From an uncultured Chloroflexales bacterium (GTDB lineage: Bacteria > Chloroflexota > Chloroflexia > Chloroflexales > Chloroflexaceae): a DNA stretch of 64,000 nucleotides. The position numbers and the translations under genes were made by a program. The notes under the pieces are model-generated. The model saw only the letters and a program-made list of their open reading frames with translations, had not been told where the DNA came from and searched no databases. Positions 19,420 to 28,637 of this stretch are shown here, piece after piece; positions within the stretch are counted from its first letter, which is position 1; the number at the start of each line of letters is the position of its first letter. The stretch spans positions 97,713 to 161,712 of the forward strand of contig CALGUG010000029.1 of the NCBI GenBank assembly GCA_937902315.1, in the 5' to 3' direction.

Positions 19420-20532
19420 TTAAGCTTGTTTCAGGCTGATCACATAACGAATCGCCTCTTGCAAGTTCCCGATGATTCGTGTATTGGCGTTTTTCGCTTC
19501 GGTTATATAGGGAACGATCTCTTGGATTAAGGGTGTTTGGCCTACCACAATCACCTGCGAGGTGGAGCGCTGGCAGCTGCGAACGAGATCGACAAGCGCC
19601 TGCCCAAACTGTGCATGCACAGTACTGACCCCGGTTGTATCGATGATCGGGGTCTTGATTTGTTCTTTTTCGATCCCCTTGATGATCACCTTCTCGAGTT
19701 CGTCCAAACGTTCCTGATCGAAGGAACCTACCAAAGGCACAACCGCGACCCCTTCCATAATCGGCACAATGGGAGCTGATAAACTGGCGATGGTGCGATG
19801 CAACTCTCGGCGTTGTGTCTGCTCTTCAGCGAGCTGCTTATCGCGCGCTTTGATAGCCATCAAGCTCTGTTCGAGATCGCGATTGAGGCGTTTTTGCTCG
19901 GTTAAGAGTTCATTGACGCGCTGAAGCTGCAGACTGGTTTCGGCTTGGGCTTGGCGGGTTTGTTCCAGAGCGACCTGCTCTTTGAGCACCAAAATCTCGG
20001 TCATAATCGAAAGACAAGCCAATGTGCCGATCTGCATCGAGAGGTTGTAGTTTAAGAGACTGATCGGCAGCATAATATTGACAGTAAACAACCCTACGAC
20101 CTGAAGAAGATAGGTTGTGATCAGCACAACGATCGAGATAACTGCTACACTGACGCTGGCATACTTTTCGCGCAGGGTTAGCCCAGCTAAGGGAGGCATG
20201 ATCTGGAATAAGACCCACGATCCTCCTGCTTGGATACGGCTGGCCGAGGTTACCAGAGCTAGAACAGCTATGCAGATACTGAAGGTGATAAAGACGCAGA
20301 GGCGTGCATAGCGAGTTGATGCACTGAAGTATAAAAAGACAGCGGAGAGCAGCGCCACCAAGGCAAGTAGCGATTGACTAAGGATTGCATCTGGTATGAG
20401 ATCAGATAAGGCAATCTGAGTGAAGACCCATGTGAAAATGGTAACTGATGCGATTGAGATGGCGAGCATACGTATCCGCTCAGCAAGCGCCTCGTCACCA
20501 TTAGCTTTACCAGCTAACACCTTCGATATCAT
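19420..20532 (-). CDS. membrane STAS-domain protein (RsbR/anti-anti-sigma type)
   Basis: A 370-residue protein with about five or six transmembrane helices in residues 25-185 and a coiled coil of 190-250 (EQVALEQTRQAQAETSLQLQ onward). The C-terminal STAS domain has VPLVGSFDQERLDELEKVI and PIIDTTGVSTVHAQ; the Asp-Thr-Thr segment is where RsbR/SpoIIAA-type proteins are phosphorylated. It likely passes a membrane signal into a partner-switching pathway. No cognate kinase or phosphatase gene adjoins it. It is convergent with recD2, with only 8 bp between stops. Confidence 0.85.
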   Translation of the reverse strand: MISKVLAGKANGDEALAERIRMLAISIASVTIFTWVFTQIALSDLIPDAILSQSLLALVALLSAVFLYFSASTRYARLCVFITFSICIAVLALVTSASRIQAGGSWVLFQIMPPLAGLTLREKYASVSVAVISIVVLITTYLLQVVGLFTVNIMLPISLLNYNLSMQIGTLACLSIMTEILVLKEQVALEQTRQAQAETSLQLQRVNELLTEQKRLNRDLEQSLMAIKARDKQLAEEQTQRRELHRTIASLSAPIVPIMEGVAVVPLVGSFDQERLDELEKVIIKGIEKEQIKTPIIDTTGVSTVHAQFGQALVDLVRSCQRSTSQVIVVGQTPLIQEIVPYITEAKNANTRIIGNLQEAIRYVISLKQA

Positions 20533-20761
20533 AGAAACATTCCTCTGAGAAAGTTTTACTACGTTTGTTTGAAGAGTATGGAATTTGGAGATTTACTGTA
20601 GGTGAGGATATACGTTAAGCTAGGAGATAGAGATGTTCCTTTCTGATAGCAAGATGTATAGAAAACAGATCAAAAAACATATCTATTAGATGCTTTATTC
20701 GATCTTATTAAATCAACCGCGAAATAAGAGAGACAGTGACGAGACCATCTCAAGAGCAGGC

Positions 20762-20795
20762 AAATATAAAAGGCATAACATCAAGTGTTATGCCT
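20762..20795 (-). terminator. intrinsic terminator for GNAT gene
   Basis: A perfect 10-bp stem, AGGCATAACA (20771-20780) and TGTTATGCCT (20786-20795) with a 5-base loop. Read on the minus strand it is followed by TTTATATTTG. It lies about 60 bp after the stop at 20853. The rest of the 20533-20852 gap is AT-rich with no ORF. Confidence 0.8.
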
Positions 20796-20852
20796 ACAGC
20801 AGCATATTGCAGGTCGAAATTTGATTTTCGCCTGAAAATCATCGTAAAATCG

Positions 20853-21401
20853 TTAGCTCTGGGTGTGAAGCACTGGTTCTTCGAGTAACGATAAGCGCAC
20901 AATCCGCTCGCCTAGGCCAACTTCGCAATGCAGGGGGTAACCGACAGCTTTGAGCGTGCGCCAAATGCCTGTGTTGTCGGCATGCATATAGGCGACGATT
21001 TCGGTAATCCCTTCTTTTTTGGCCTCTTCGAAGGCGATACGGGTGAGTTGAACGCCGATCCCTTGACGCTGGAAAGCATCTGCAACCACGATCGCAAACT
21101 CACCTTCGGGGCCGTCGCGCGTGGTGCGAATGACCTGTACGCCCGCCACCATCTGCTGATGCTTGCGGTGAGGCGGCGTCCAGAGAGCGATAAAGGCGAT
21201 TTGGCGTTGAGGGCGAATTCGTGCGATGCGACGCGCTTCTCGGCGAATCCAGAGAGGCGAAATACCCTCGTAGGTGCGTAGGAAGCGCCGCCAGCGGGTT
21301 TGATATGAGAGACCGTGGAAAAAGCGCACCATCAATGGCGCATCGCTTGGTTGGACTCTGCGTACCTCGAGAATCTCACCGTTTTTGGTCTTGATCTGCA
21401 T
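20853..21401 (-). CDS. GNAT-family N-acetyltransferase
   Basis: A 182-residue acetyltransferase. Residues 15-60 (VQPSDAPLMVRFFHGLSYQ) and VADAFQRQGIGVQLTRIAFE, the acetyl-CoA-binding Q-x-x-G-x-G motif, are typical. The form resembles GNAT domains seen in protein acetyltransferases and CoA-ligase fusions, here standing alone. The acceptor is unknown. The gene is monocistronic with its own terminator. Confidence 0.88.
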   Translation of the reverse strand: MQIKTKNGEILEVRRVQPSDAPLMVRFFHGLSYQTRWRRFLRTYEGISPLWIRREARRIARIRPQRQIAFIALWTPPHRKHQQMVAGVQVIRTTRDGPEGEFAIVVADAFQRQGIGVQLTRIAFEEAKKEGITEIVAYMHADNTGIWRTLKAVGYPLHCEVGLGERIVRLSLLEEPVLHTQS

Positions 21402-21569
21402 ATCTGTGCCACTATCTTCAAACCGAATTCCACGCTTTGATTATAGCAGATTAGCCTTTCTAAATCGTTGTAAGACCACAACTAATCGACCAGATCTCTC
21501 TACATTGTTTGTTTTATCACATATAACCAAACAATGCTATCCCTTATGGCCCTTCTACAAACAACAGGC

Positions 21570-21747
21570 TATGCATTTGGCGCTCTGGCGGCTTGGTCTC
21601 TCGCTGCCATTCGGTCCTCAGCGCGTCCGCCTACGGCTACCAACAGTTGGCCCGCCAAGACATCATCGAGTTTCGCTGCGAGCGGCGATCACTATGAAAG
21701 GCTTTGCCGTATACGCGGATTGTGGAAGAGAGGGCTTCTGTTGCGCT
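21570..21747 (+). repeat. family A repeat A5
   Basis: GCGCTCTGGCGGCTTGGTCT leads into the core GCGCGTCCGCCTACGGCTAC (21621-21640), followed by CAACAGTTGGCCCGCC. The right part differs from other copies. It abuts the perfect hairpin at 21748. Confidence 0.75.
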
Positions 21748-21787
21748 TGAAGTGCTATTTCGTGCATTAGCACGAAATAGCACTTCA
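21748..21787 (-). terminator. perfect 18-bp hairpin after alpha-mannosidase gene
   Basis: TGAAGTGCTATTTCGTGC and its exact complement are separated by a 4-base loop, about 20 bp past the GH38 stop. No T-run follows on either strand. A termination or mRNA-protection role is likely from position. Confidence 0.6.
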
Positions 21788-21808
21788 CAGCATTTCGCTA
21801 GACCGTCA

Positions 21809-24800
21809 CTAGAAGGTGAGGCGCAGCGAGAGCACTTGGAAGGGGCGCAGCCGTAGGCTGGCTTGAGCGGCATCGAAGCCCGCTTCCTCCAGCGGCTCTT
21901 CCATCAGGTTGACGCTGCTGATCGAGCTGGGCTGAACGGCGAAGTCGAGCTTGGCCTTGGCGTGCGATCCGTAGCTTTCGTAGAAACGAGCGATCAGGCC
22001 GTTGCCATCTTCGGCGGGCTTGAGAGTATCGAGCACAATCGCCGGATTGTCGATGCTGATCAAGCGCCACTCGCTGGGCAGTTGACCGCTGTGCGGATCG
22101 CTGCTGCTGATGATCAGCGGCGTATTCAGCTCGGCGGCGGCTTGGATCACGCCTGCCTCTTGGAAGCTACCGCTATGGGGCAGCAAGCTGTAGGTGAAGA
22201 TATGGCGCTCGCGGTCGGCGTATTCGTCGGGCGAGAGCGGGCTCTTCAGACAAGTCAGGCGAATCACGCCATCGAGGATATCGTGGCCGTACTTCGAGTC
22301 GTTGAGCAGTGCCACGCCATAGCCATGCTCCGAGAGATCGACGAAGCGGTGGCCGCAGCCCTCGAAGCGTGCGATCTCCCACGAGGTGTTGCGGTGGGTG
22401 GCGCGCTTGAGATGGCCGAACTGGATCTGATAGGTCGCTTCGCTGGCGCGGATATCGACCGGGAAGGCGACCTTGAGCAGATGGTGGTGCTCGTGCCAAT
22501 CGATATCGGTCTCGAAGTCGATGCGCGGGTTGTTGGCATAGATCGCCAAGCGCTGCTTGATGGTGCTGCGCGGGTTATCGCCGACCTGTTCGAGCTGCCA
22601 GTTCAGCTCGAGCGCGATGCGGACCGGGCTCTCTTCGACCAGTTCGAGGCCGACAAACTGCGGGGCGGGCAGCGGGTGCTCGCGGTAGTAATCGTCGATA
22701 TCCCAAGCGTCGAAGCGCATCGAGCGGTCTTCAAAGAGCTGCCATTGGTTGCCAACGCTGCCCGCTTGCAACACTTGGCGGTCGGCTTTGCGGTCGTAGA
22801 GTTCGCTGATCGCGCCTTGATCGTCGATGCGCAGCCGCCAGTACTGGTTGCTGAGAGTGCGCGTAGCCGAATCCCAGGTGAGGCTGGAGCTAGCCGGAGC
22901 CGACTTGCTGGCATCGATCACGGTCCAGCCGCCCGCAGGAACCACGACATCGTCGCGCCACGAGCCGTCGGGCAGGCGTACGGGATCGCGGCGGTCGTGC
23001 GAGAGCGTGTTGAAGAGCACGAGCGGCTCGCTGGCCTTACTGGTATCGATCTGGGTGCTGAGCAGATCGGCGGCTTGTTGGCTGATCTGTTTGGCTCCCG
23101 CCTCGATATTGGCCTGCATGGGGCGCACTTCGTTATAAAGCTCGTTGACCGAGCTGCCGGGCAGAATATCGTGGAAGTGGCAGAGCAAGAGATCTTCCCA
23201 CAGGCTGTCGAGCTTGGCTTTGTCGAGCTTGAAGCCGTAAGGTTGGGCCAGCGAACTCAACCACTCGGCGTTGTGCAGGTTGATCTCGTTCTTGCGGTTG
23301 GCGCGCTTCAGCCAAGCCTGGGTGGTGTAGGTACCACGGTGGTATTCGAGGTAGAGCTCGCCGTCCCACCAAGGCAACTGATCTTTGAGAGCGGCGACGC
23401 GATCCATCAGCTCGCCGACCTTCTCGAAGCGAACGCGCGGAATGGTCTCGATGGTGGCATCGTTAGAGAGCCGCAGAGCGGTCTCGAGCATCTCTTCGGT
23501 CGGGCCGCCGCCGCCGTCGCCATAGCCGAAGGTCAGCAAGGGTTGAATCGGCAGATATTTTTGGCGATATTCGGCGAAGTTGCGACGGGTGTCTTCGACC
23601 GTCATCATACCGTTGTAGGTATAGAACCAAGCCGTGCCGGGCGTGGTGATGAAGTGAGTCGGGATCTCGGTGCCGTCGAGGCCGCGCCAGCGGAAGGTGT
23701 CGTAGGGGAAACGGTTGTACTGGCTCCAGCTGATTTTGCTGGTGACAAAGCCGGTGACACCTGCCAGCTTGAGCAGCTGGGGCAGCGCTGCCGAGTAGCC
23801 GAACACGTCGGGCAGCCAGAGCACTTTGCTATCGATGCCAAGCTTCTCGCGGAAGTAGCGGCGACCGTAGAGCAGTTGGCGCACCAAGGACTCGCCGCTA
23901 GGCAGGTTGGTGTCGGGCTCGACCCAAGTCGCGCCGTCGGCATCCCAGCGCCCCTTGGCGATCTCTGCTTTTACCTTCTCGAACAGCTCGGGAGCATCGT
24001 TCTCAAGCCACTTGTAGGCTTGCGGGCTCGACTGCTGGAAGATCCAGTCGGGGTATTGGTTGAGCAGGCGCACTTGGGTCGCAAAGGTGCGCACGACCTT
24101 GTGATGGGTCTGCTTGATCGGCCAGAGCCAAGCCAAGTCGATGTGGGCGTGACCGAGGGCGCTGACTTCGGCAACTGGTGCGACTCCTACCTTCTTGCGA
24201 GCCTCGTCGAAGGCTGCTTGGGCGGCGGCCACCGAGCCATAGAAGCGGCTGTGGCCACGATCGCGCAGCAGGTCGGGGGTGGGAACCACCGTTCCGGTCA
24301 GCTCGCGCACGTCGAGGGCATGCACGGCGGCGTCGACTGCGGCGATCAGACCTTCGCGAGCCTGAGAGGACTCTTCGAGCTGAGCGATGACCTCGAGGGC
24401 GTGGCGCAGATCGAAATAGAGTTTTTCAGTCGGCAGGTCGATCAGGGCCAAGCTCCAATCGAGCAGGTTGTGGCGGCAGGCGGCTCGCCCCGCGAAGAAG
24501 ACCGCGCGCAGGTCGTAGGTTTGGCCGGCCTGCAAAGGCACGCGAATGCGGTGGTGTTCGCGGTCGATCGCGCTGACCCGCTCGCCGTTGACAAAGACTT
24601 GGCCTTCGGGGCCAGCCGGGAAGTTGCCGTCGGAAGGACTTTCGAGATAGTTGGCCTGATGCTTGAGCCGAATCTCGATCGCGCCCGATGTCCACGAGGC
24701 CGGAATAGTGGCTTTGCTGCGGAAGTAGGCCCACTGCTGCTTGCCGCCCCATGGGCCGCGCAATTCGAGCGGCTGCCAATCGCCGCTATCTGGTGGAGCG

Positions 24801-24931
24801 TCGTAACGGGGCGGAGCTGGCTCCTGAAGCGCGATATCGCTGACGGCGATCCGTTCGCGAACCAGCATGGGTTCGATCAAATTGAGATAGACATGGAGTT
24901 TCTCGACACGAAATTTGTGATGGTCACTCAT
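21809..24931 (-). CDS. GH38 alpha-mannosidase
   Basis: A 1040-residue enzyme, full length for the bacterial GH38 family. The GH38 domain starts near residue 255 with zinc-binding GHAHIDLAWLWPI; the nucleophile Asp is in LWLPDVFGYSAALPQLLKLAG near residue 373. Further motifs are FGYGDGGGGPTEEML and CHFHDILPGSS. The C-terminal beta domains follow. No signal peptide is visible, so it is probably cytoplasmic, trimming mannosides taken up by the cell. It is last in a leftward operon after Gfo/Idh/MocA and DinB genes. The long plus-strand frame over it is a codon-bias shadow. Confidence 0.95.
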   Translation of the reverse strand: MSDHHKFRVEKLHVYLNLIEPMLVRERIAVSDIALQEPAPPRYDAPPDSGDWQPLELRGPWGGKQQWAYFRSKATIPASWTSGAIEIRLKHQANYLESPSDGNFPAGPEGQVFVNGERVSAIDREHHRIRVPLQAGQTYDLRAVFFAGRAACRHNLLDWSLALIDLPTEKLYFDLRHALEVIAQLEESSQAREGLIAAVDAAVHALDVRELTGTVVPTPDLLRDRGHSRFYGSVAAAQAAFDEARKKVGVAPVAEVSALGHAHIDLAWLWPIKQTHHKVVRTFATQVRLLNQYPDWIFQQSSPQAYKWLENDAPELFEKVKAEIAKGRWDADGATWVEPDTNLPSGESLVRQLLYGRRYFREKLGIDSKVLWLPDVFGYSAALPQLLKLAGVTGFVTSKISWSQYNRFPYDTFRWRGLDGTEIPTHFITTPGTAWFYTYNGMMTVEDTRRNFAEYRQKYLPIQPLLTFGYGDGGGGPTEEMLETALRLSNDATIETIPRVRFEKVGELMDRVAALKDQLPWWDGELYLEYHRGTYTTQAWLKRANRKNEINLHNAEWLSSLAQPYGFKLDKAKLDSLWEDLLLCHFHDILPGSSVNELYNEVRPMQANIEAGAKQISQQAADLLSTQIDTSKASEPLVLFNTLSHDRRDPVRLPDGSWRDDVVVPAGGWTVIDASKSAPASSSLTWDSATRTLSNQYWRLRIDDQGAISELYDRKADRQVLQAGSVGNQWQLFEDRSMRFDAWDIDDYYREHPLPAPQFVGLELVEESPVRIALELNWQLEQVGDNPRSTIKQRLAIYANNPRIDFETDIDWHEHHHLLKVAFPVDIRASEATYQIQFGHLKRATHRNTSWEIARFEGCGHRFVDLSEHGYGVALLNDSKYGHDILDGVIRLTCLKSPLSPDEYADRERHIFTYSLLPHSGSFQEAGVIQAAAELNTPLIISSSDPHSGQLPSEWRLISIDNPAIVLDTLKPAEDGNGLIARFYESYGSHAKAKLDFAVQPSSISSVNLMEEPLEEAGFDAAQASLRLRPFQVLSLRLTF

Positions 24932-25134
24932 AGATCTGTTTCATTTCTATCAGCGCATTCGATCAGGAATGCGTGACGAGATACATTGTGATACAGCTGA
25001 TGTAGGGAGTTAGGCCATCAAAACGAGCCAAACGGAGATAGTGTATCACCTTTTGCTTTTTTGATTTCGTATGTAAAAGTTGAGGCTTGAGATGAGCTTA
25101 TCGAACGAAATAACGCTCAATAAGCTCATGTTGT

Positions 25135-25611
25135 TTAGCCAAGGGCGATACGAGTCAGTTGCTCGAGATGGATCAAGTCGTGATAGGAGAACTGGCTGGC
25201 CGCGTGAGTCATCGTGATCTGGCCGAGGCGGTAGTGGATGCCAGTGCGCTGCCACTGCTCTTCGTTTAGGCTTTTGAAGAAAGCGATCGATGCCTGGCGC
25301 GACTCTTTAAACTGGGCGAAGGTTGCTTGTAGATCACCCTCGTTATATTTGCGCTCGATGGCGAGAGCATCTTGATCGTAGCTGGGCAGGGCGGGATTAT
25401 CTTGCTCGAGCATCATCTGGGCGCGCTCTCGGAAGATGCGGTCGAAGTCGCGCAGATGACCAACCACCTCTAAAATGCTCCAGCCTTGCGGTCCGTCGCG
25501 CAGAGTTGTGGCTTTCTCTTGCGAAATACCTTGAACGATATTGCCCAGCAGATCGCAAGAAAGCTGCATCGATTCGATCGCCCACTTGCGAAGATCCTCG
25601 GTCAGTGCCAT
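25135..25611 (-). CDS. DinB-family protein
   Basis: A 158-residue four-helix protein of the DinB/YfiT superfamily. Candidate metal ligands are the histidines in LEVVGHLRDFDRIF and FSYHDLIHLEQLTRIALG. Many members are metal-dependent thiol-transferring enzymes using bacillithiol or mycothiol, and others have no known activity. It lies 14 bp after the Gfo/Idh/MocA stop and about 200 bp before the alpha-mannosidase, all leftward, so it is probably in that operon. The ATG at 25611 has GAGAGGATTAGAACA upstream. Confidence 0.82.
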   Translation of the reverse strand: MALTEDLRKWAIESMQLSCDLLGNIVQGISQEKATTLRDGPQGWSILEVVGHLRDFDRIFRERAQMMLEQDNPALPSYDQDALAIERKYNEGDLQATFAQFKESRQASIAFFKSLNEEQWQRTGIHYRLGQITMTHAASQFSYHDLIHLEQLTRIALG

Positions 25612-25625
25612 TGTTCTAATCCTCT

Positions 25626-26606
25626 CTATTCCATTGGATACTTAAGGCCCCATTGGGCGCGCAGCGCGTCGAGCGTCTCCATCACGGCCAAGGTTTCGCT
25701 ATGGGGAATGATGTTGCTTTCGAGTTTGCCAGCCCGAATGCAGCGCCCAACTTCGGCGATTTCGTAGCAGAAACCATTGCCGATCTTTTCAAGCTTGATG
25801 GTTTGGCTCTCTTCGCCCACTTTGAGGGTCAGGGTGTCGCCCGCCCACCAAGGCGAATGCAGCTCGATCGAGCCTTTGGTGCCGAAGATGCGAGCGGCAT
25901 GGGCGGTATTGGTGCGAACGGCGGTCGAAAGCAGCGCCATCTCGCCCTTGGCAAAGCCCAACAGCATGGCGGCCTGTTCGTCGATACCCGTCTCGCCGAT
26001 ATTGGCCATGCTGGCGATGCGGGTCGGTTTTCCGAACAGCATATGGGCCAAGGAAACCGGATAGACACCAACATCGAGCAGAGCGCCGCCGCCCAGCGCA
26101 GGATCGTACAGGCGGCTCTTGGGGTTGACTTCGCTGCGGAAGCCGAAGTCGGCTTCGAGCATGCGCAGCTCGCCGATCGTGCCCTCGGCGACCAGCTCGC
26201 GCACCTTCGCCAAAAGCGGCAGCAGGCGCGTCCACATGGCTTCCATCACAAAGCGCTGCTCTTGGCGGGCCACCTCGAGCATCTCGCGGGTTTGGGCGGC
26301 GTTGATAGCGAAGGGCTTTTCGCACAATACGGCTTTACCCGCGCGCAGAGCGGCGATAGTACACTCTTTGTGCTGGGTGTGCGGGGTAGCGACATAGATC
26401 GCGTCGATATCGGGATCGGCTAGCAGGGCCTCGTAGCTGGCATAACGGCGCGGCACAGAGTATTTGTCGCCGAAGCTATCGGCCTTCTCTTGGCTGCGCG
26501 AACCGATGGCGAGCAGTTGCGCATCTTCGACGTGTACAATGCCTTCAGCGAAGACGCCCGCGATCCGACCGCTGCCAAGAATACCCCAACGAATTGGTGA
26601 CGTCAT
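25626..26606 (-). CDS. Gfo/Idh/MocA-family oxidoreductase
   Basis: A 326-residue NAD(P)-dependent dehydrogenase. It has a Rossmann motif (WGILGSGRIAGVFAEG), the family EKP motif in AVLCEKPFAINAAQT, and a C-terminal substrate domain (GGGALLDVGVYPVSLAHMLF). The start at 26606 is supported by AGAGGAG nine bases upstream; an earlier frame start at 26633 lacks this. It heads the leftward operon ending in the GH38 mannosidase, so it probably oxidises a sugar or glycoside. The substrate is not predictable. Confidence 0.9.
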   Translation of the reverse strand: MTSPIRWGILGSGRIAGVFAEGIVHVEDAQLLAIGSRSQEKADSFGDKYSVPRRYASYEALLADPDIDAIYVATPHTQHKECTIAALRAGKAVLCEKPFAINAAQTREMLEVARQEQRFVMEAMWTRLLPLLAKVRELVAEGTIGELRMLEADFGFRSEVNPKSRLYDPALGGGALLDVGVYPVSLAHMLFGKPTRIASMANIGETGIDEQAAMLLGFAKGEMALLSTAVRTNTAHAARIFGTKGSIELHSPWWAGDTLTLKVGEESQTIKLEKIGNGFCYEIAEVGRCIRAGKLESNIIPHSETLAVMETLDALRAQWGLKYPME

Positions 26607-26699
26607 AGTGTCAGTCTCCTCTAAGAGCAACAAGCTTCATAGCAGGGAATGGTCGCCCCTATGATACCAAAACTGGGGAGTGCTTCGGTGATGGCAGGC

Positions 26700-26850
26700 G
26701 CCTGCTTGGCAGCGCTTCATGCTCACCTCTTGCTGTTTGCTTTGGCGTTACGCTCTCTAGCTCCCATACCTTCCTTGGCGCGTCCGCCTTCGGCTACCAG
26801 CATCCCACCCAACAAACAGGGCTTGTAGCGCTGTGTGGAAAGGCCGCGTG
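26700..26850 (+). repeat. family A repeat A6
   Basis: Core CGCGTCCGCCTTCGGCTAC (26779-26797) in a close relative of the 32.5-kb copy: CATCCCACCCAACAAACAGG and CTTGTAGCGCTGTGTGGAAA follow it. A diverged family B-like stretch, inverted, continues to about 26950. Confidence 0.72.
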
Positions 26851-27059
26851 CAAAACCGCATGCTACTCAATCTGATCAGCTTATTTTGTTTCGCACAACC
26901 CTTTCTTCGATGTTTGTTTTCGCCACGTTGTGAAAATGCAAGCCTTTTAGTGCGTTTGCTCTGTTTCGAGCGGGCGACCAAACGAAGAAGGCTTGGGCCA
27001 GTAGGCATGCTGGGGTGAGAAGCAGCTTGCACGAGGCGAGTCGCAGCGCGAGCTGCGAC

Positions 27060-27150
27060 CTAGGGCCTGAATGGAAGGACGGCCGCTCTGATAGCCGTAG
27101 GCGGACGCGCGAGGGCTTTTTTTGAAGGAAGAGTACTTTCCGCCAACTGT
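27060..27150 (-). repeat. family A repeat A7
   Basis: Core GATAGCCGTAGGCGGACGCG at about 27090-27109, oriented opposite to A6 some 310 bp away. The two lie in the divergent region between the sugar operons. A small GTCGCAGC/GCTGCGAC hairpin is at 27040-27059. Confidence 0.68.
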
Positions 27151-27443
27151 TCGGCCGCTTGTTGTGTGCTCGGCGATTTGGCTTGCATTTTGCGATTTGC
27201 AGAATCGTAAATCTTGCTTAGAGATGCATGATTATAGGCATTTTGAAATGAAAAATCTTGGGAATGTGTACCGCTTGCAGAGTGAGAGACGCTGGTAGCA
27301 TTTTCTATATGATATATAATGGTTGCTACAAATGTTGTTCTTTAGAACATGCGACCATTTCTTCGGATAAGTGCGAGTAGCCGCTCGTAACTGCTTCGCT
27401 GTTTCTTTGTAAACCTCGAAGCATATGAACAGGGACAAGAAAT

Positions 27444-28565
27444 ATGGACACCGCTGAAGCTGCTCCTACGCAAGGTCTGCGTTATGCCATCATTGGTAGC
27501 GCTGCAGGTATCGCCAAATTGCACCTTGACGCCCTTTCGAAGTTGCCCAACGCCAAACTCGTTGGTATGGCCGACGTCGCTGTTGAACGAGGTAAAGAAC
27601 GCGCTGCCGAGTATGGTACACCCTTCTTTGCCGATCACCGCGAGCTATTGAACGAAGTCCGCCCCGACGTTGCTGTTATCTGTACTCCCCACCCCTTCCA
27701 TATGCCGATCGCGCTCGATGCCTTTGAGGCTGGCGCTCACGTTCTGGTCGAGAAGCCCCTAGCTGTAACCGTCGAAGAGGGCGATCGCATGATTGCCGCT
27801 GCCAAGGCAGCCAATCGCTTGTTGGCGGTTAACTTCCAGCAGCGCTTCCGCCCGGCCATTTTGCGGGCGCGCCAGTTAGTCGAAACAGGCGAATTGGGCG
27901 AGATCGTGCGCACGCTCTGCGTCGAGCCGTGGTACCGTCCGGCGGCCTATTACGCCTCGGCTTCGTGGCGCGGCACCTGGAAGGGCGAAGGTGGCGGCGT
28001 ACTGATGAACCAAGCGCCCCATACGCTCGACCTGCTCTGCCACTTGGGCGGCTTGCCGAGCAAAGTTTGGGGCACCGTCCGCAGATTCGCTCACAAGATC
28101 GAGGTCGAAGATACCGCCCAAGCTCTGCTCGAATACCAAAATGGCGGTTCGGGCTATCTGCACATCAACACCACCGAGGCTGGTCTAACCAAGCGCCTTG
28201 AGATCGTGGGCGACCGCGCCGCCATCGAGCTGATCGGCGAGACACTGCGCATCTATCGCTTCAGCGAGCCGCTCAGCGAGTTCCGCGCCAACAGCAAAGA
28301 GATGTTCGCCGCGCCCAAGTCCGAGATCGAAGAGATCAGCTTCGAGGCTGGCCCAGGTCACTTGGCGGTCTATCAAGACCTGGAAGATGCGATCGCCAGC
28401 GGTCGCCAGCCGCTCGCCAACGGCGAAGAAGCGCTGATGTCGCTTGAGCTGGCCAACGCTATCACGCTGTCGAGCTTCCAAGAGCGCGCCGTGACTACTC
28501 CGGTCGATCGGGCTGCTTACACGCAACTGCTGGCCGATCTACGCGCGGGCGAGAAGTCGCTGTAA
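27444..28565 (+). CDS. Gfo/Idh/MocA-family oxidoreductase
   Basis: A 373-residue dehydrogenase with Rossmann motif AIIGSAAGIAKLHLDAL and EKP motif HVLVEKPLAVTVEEGD. The C-terminal domain has RGTWKGEGGGVLMNQAPHTL, a block shared with the next gene and the 57.9-kb paralogue. Members oxidise sugars, inositols or their derivatives with NAD(P). It is the first gene of the rightward sugar operon. A strong hairpin separates it from the second dehydrogenase, so its transcript may partly end there. The glycine motif GSAAG is slightly unusual. Confidence 0.9.
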   Translation: MDTAEAAPTQGLRYAIIGSAAGIAKLHLDALSKLPNAKLVGMADVAVERGKERAAEYGTPFFADHRELLNEVRPDVAVICTPHPFHMPIALDAFEAGAHVLVEKPLAVTVEEGDRMIAAAKAANRLLAVNFQQRFRPAILRARQLVETGELGEIVRTLCVEPWYRPAAYYASASWRGTWKGEGGGVLMNQAPHTLDLLCHLGGLPSKVWGTVRRFAHKIEVEDTAQALLEYQNGGSGYLHINTTEAGLTKRLEIVGDRAAIELIGETLRIYRFSEPLSEFRANSKEMFAAPKSEIEEISFEAGPGHLAVYQDLEDAIASGRQPLANGEEALMSLELANAITLSSFQERAVTTPVDRAAYTQLLADLRAGEKSL

Positions 28566-28577
28566 GTCTGCGATCTG

Positions 28578-28620
28578 CAAAAGGCAATAGGGCAGTCGCC
28601 ACATTGCCTTTTGTATCTTT
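28578..28620 (+). terminator. terminator or processing hairpin inside the sugar operon
   Basis: CAAAAGGCAAT (28578-28588) pairs perfectly with ATTGCCTTTTG (28603-28613), followed by TATCTTTTTATT. The T-rich tail suggests partial termination between the two dehydrogenase genes, giving a higher level of the first. Confidence 0.7.
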
Positions 28621-28637
28621 TTATTGGATACGAAGCT

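Noticed and set aside
21863..24976. A 1037-residue plus-strand open frame
   Set aside because: It runs antisense to the GH38 alpha-mannosidase, which has every expected motif. The frame reads as Ala/Val/Gly-rich sequence without domains, a shadow of codon bias.
25653..26423. A 256-residue plus-strand frame
   Set aside because: It is antisense to a clear Gfo/Idh/MocA gene with Rossmann and EKP motifs.
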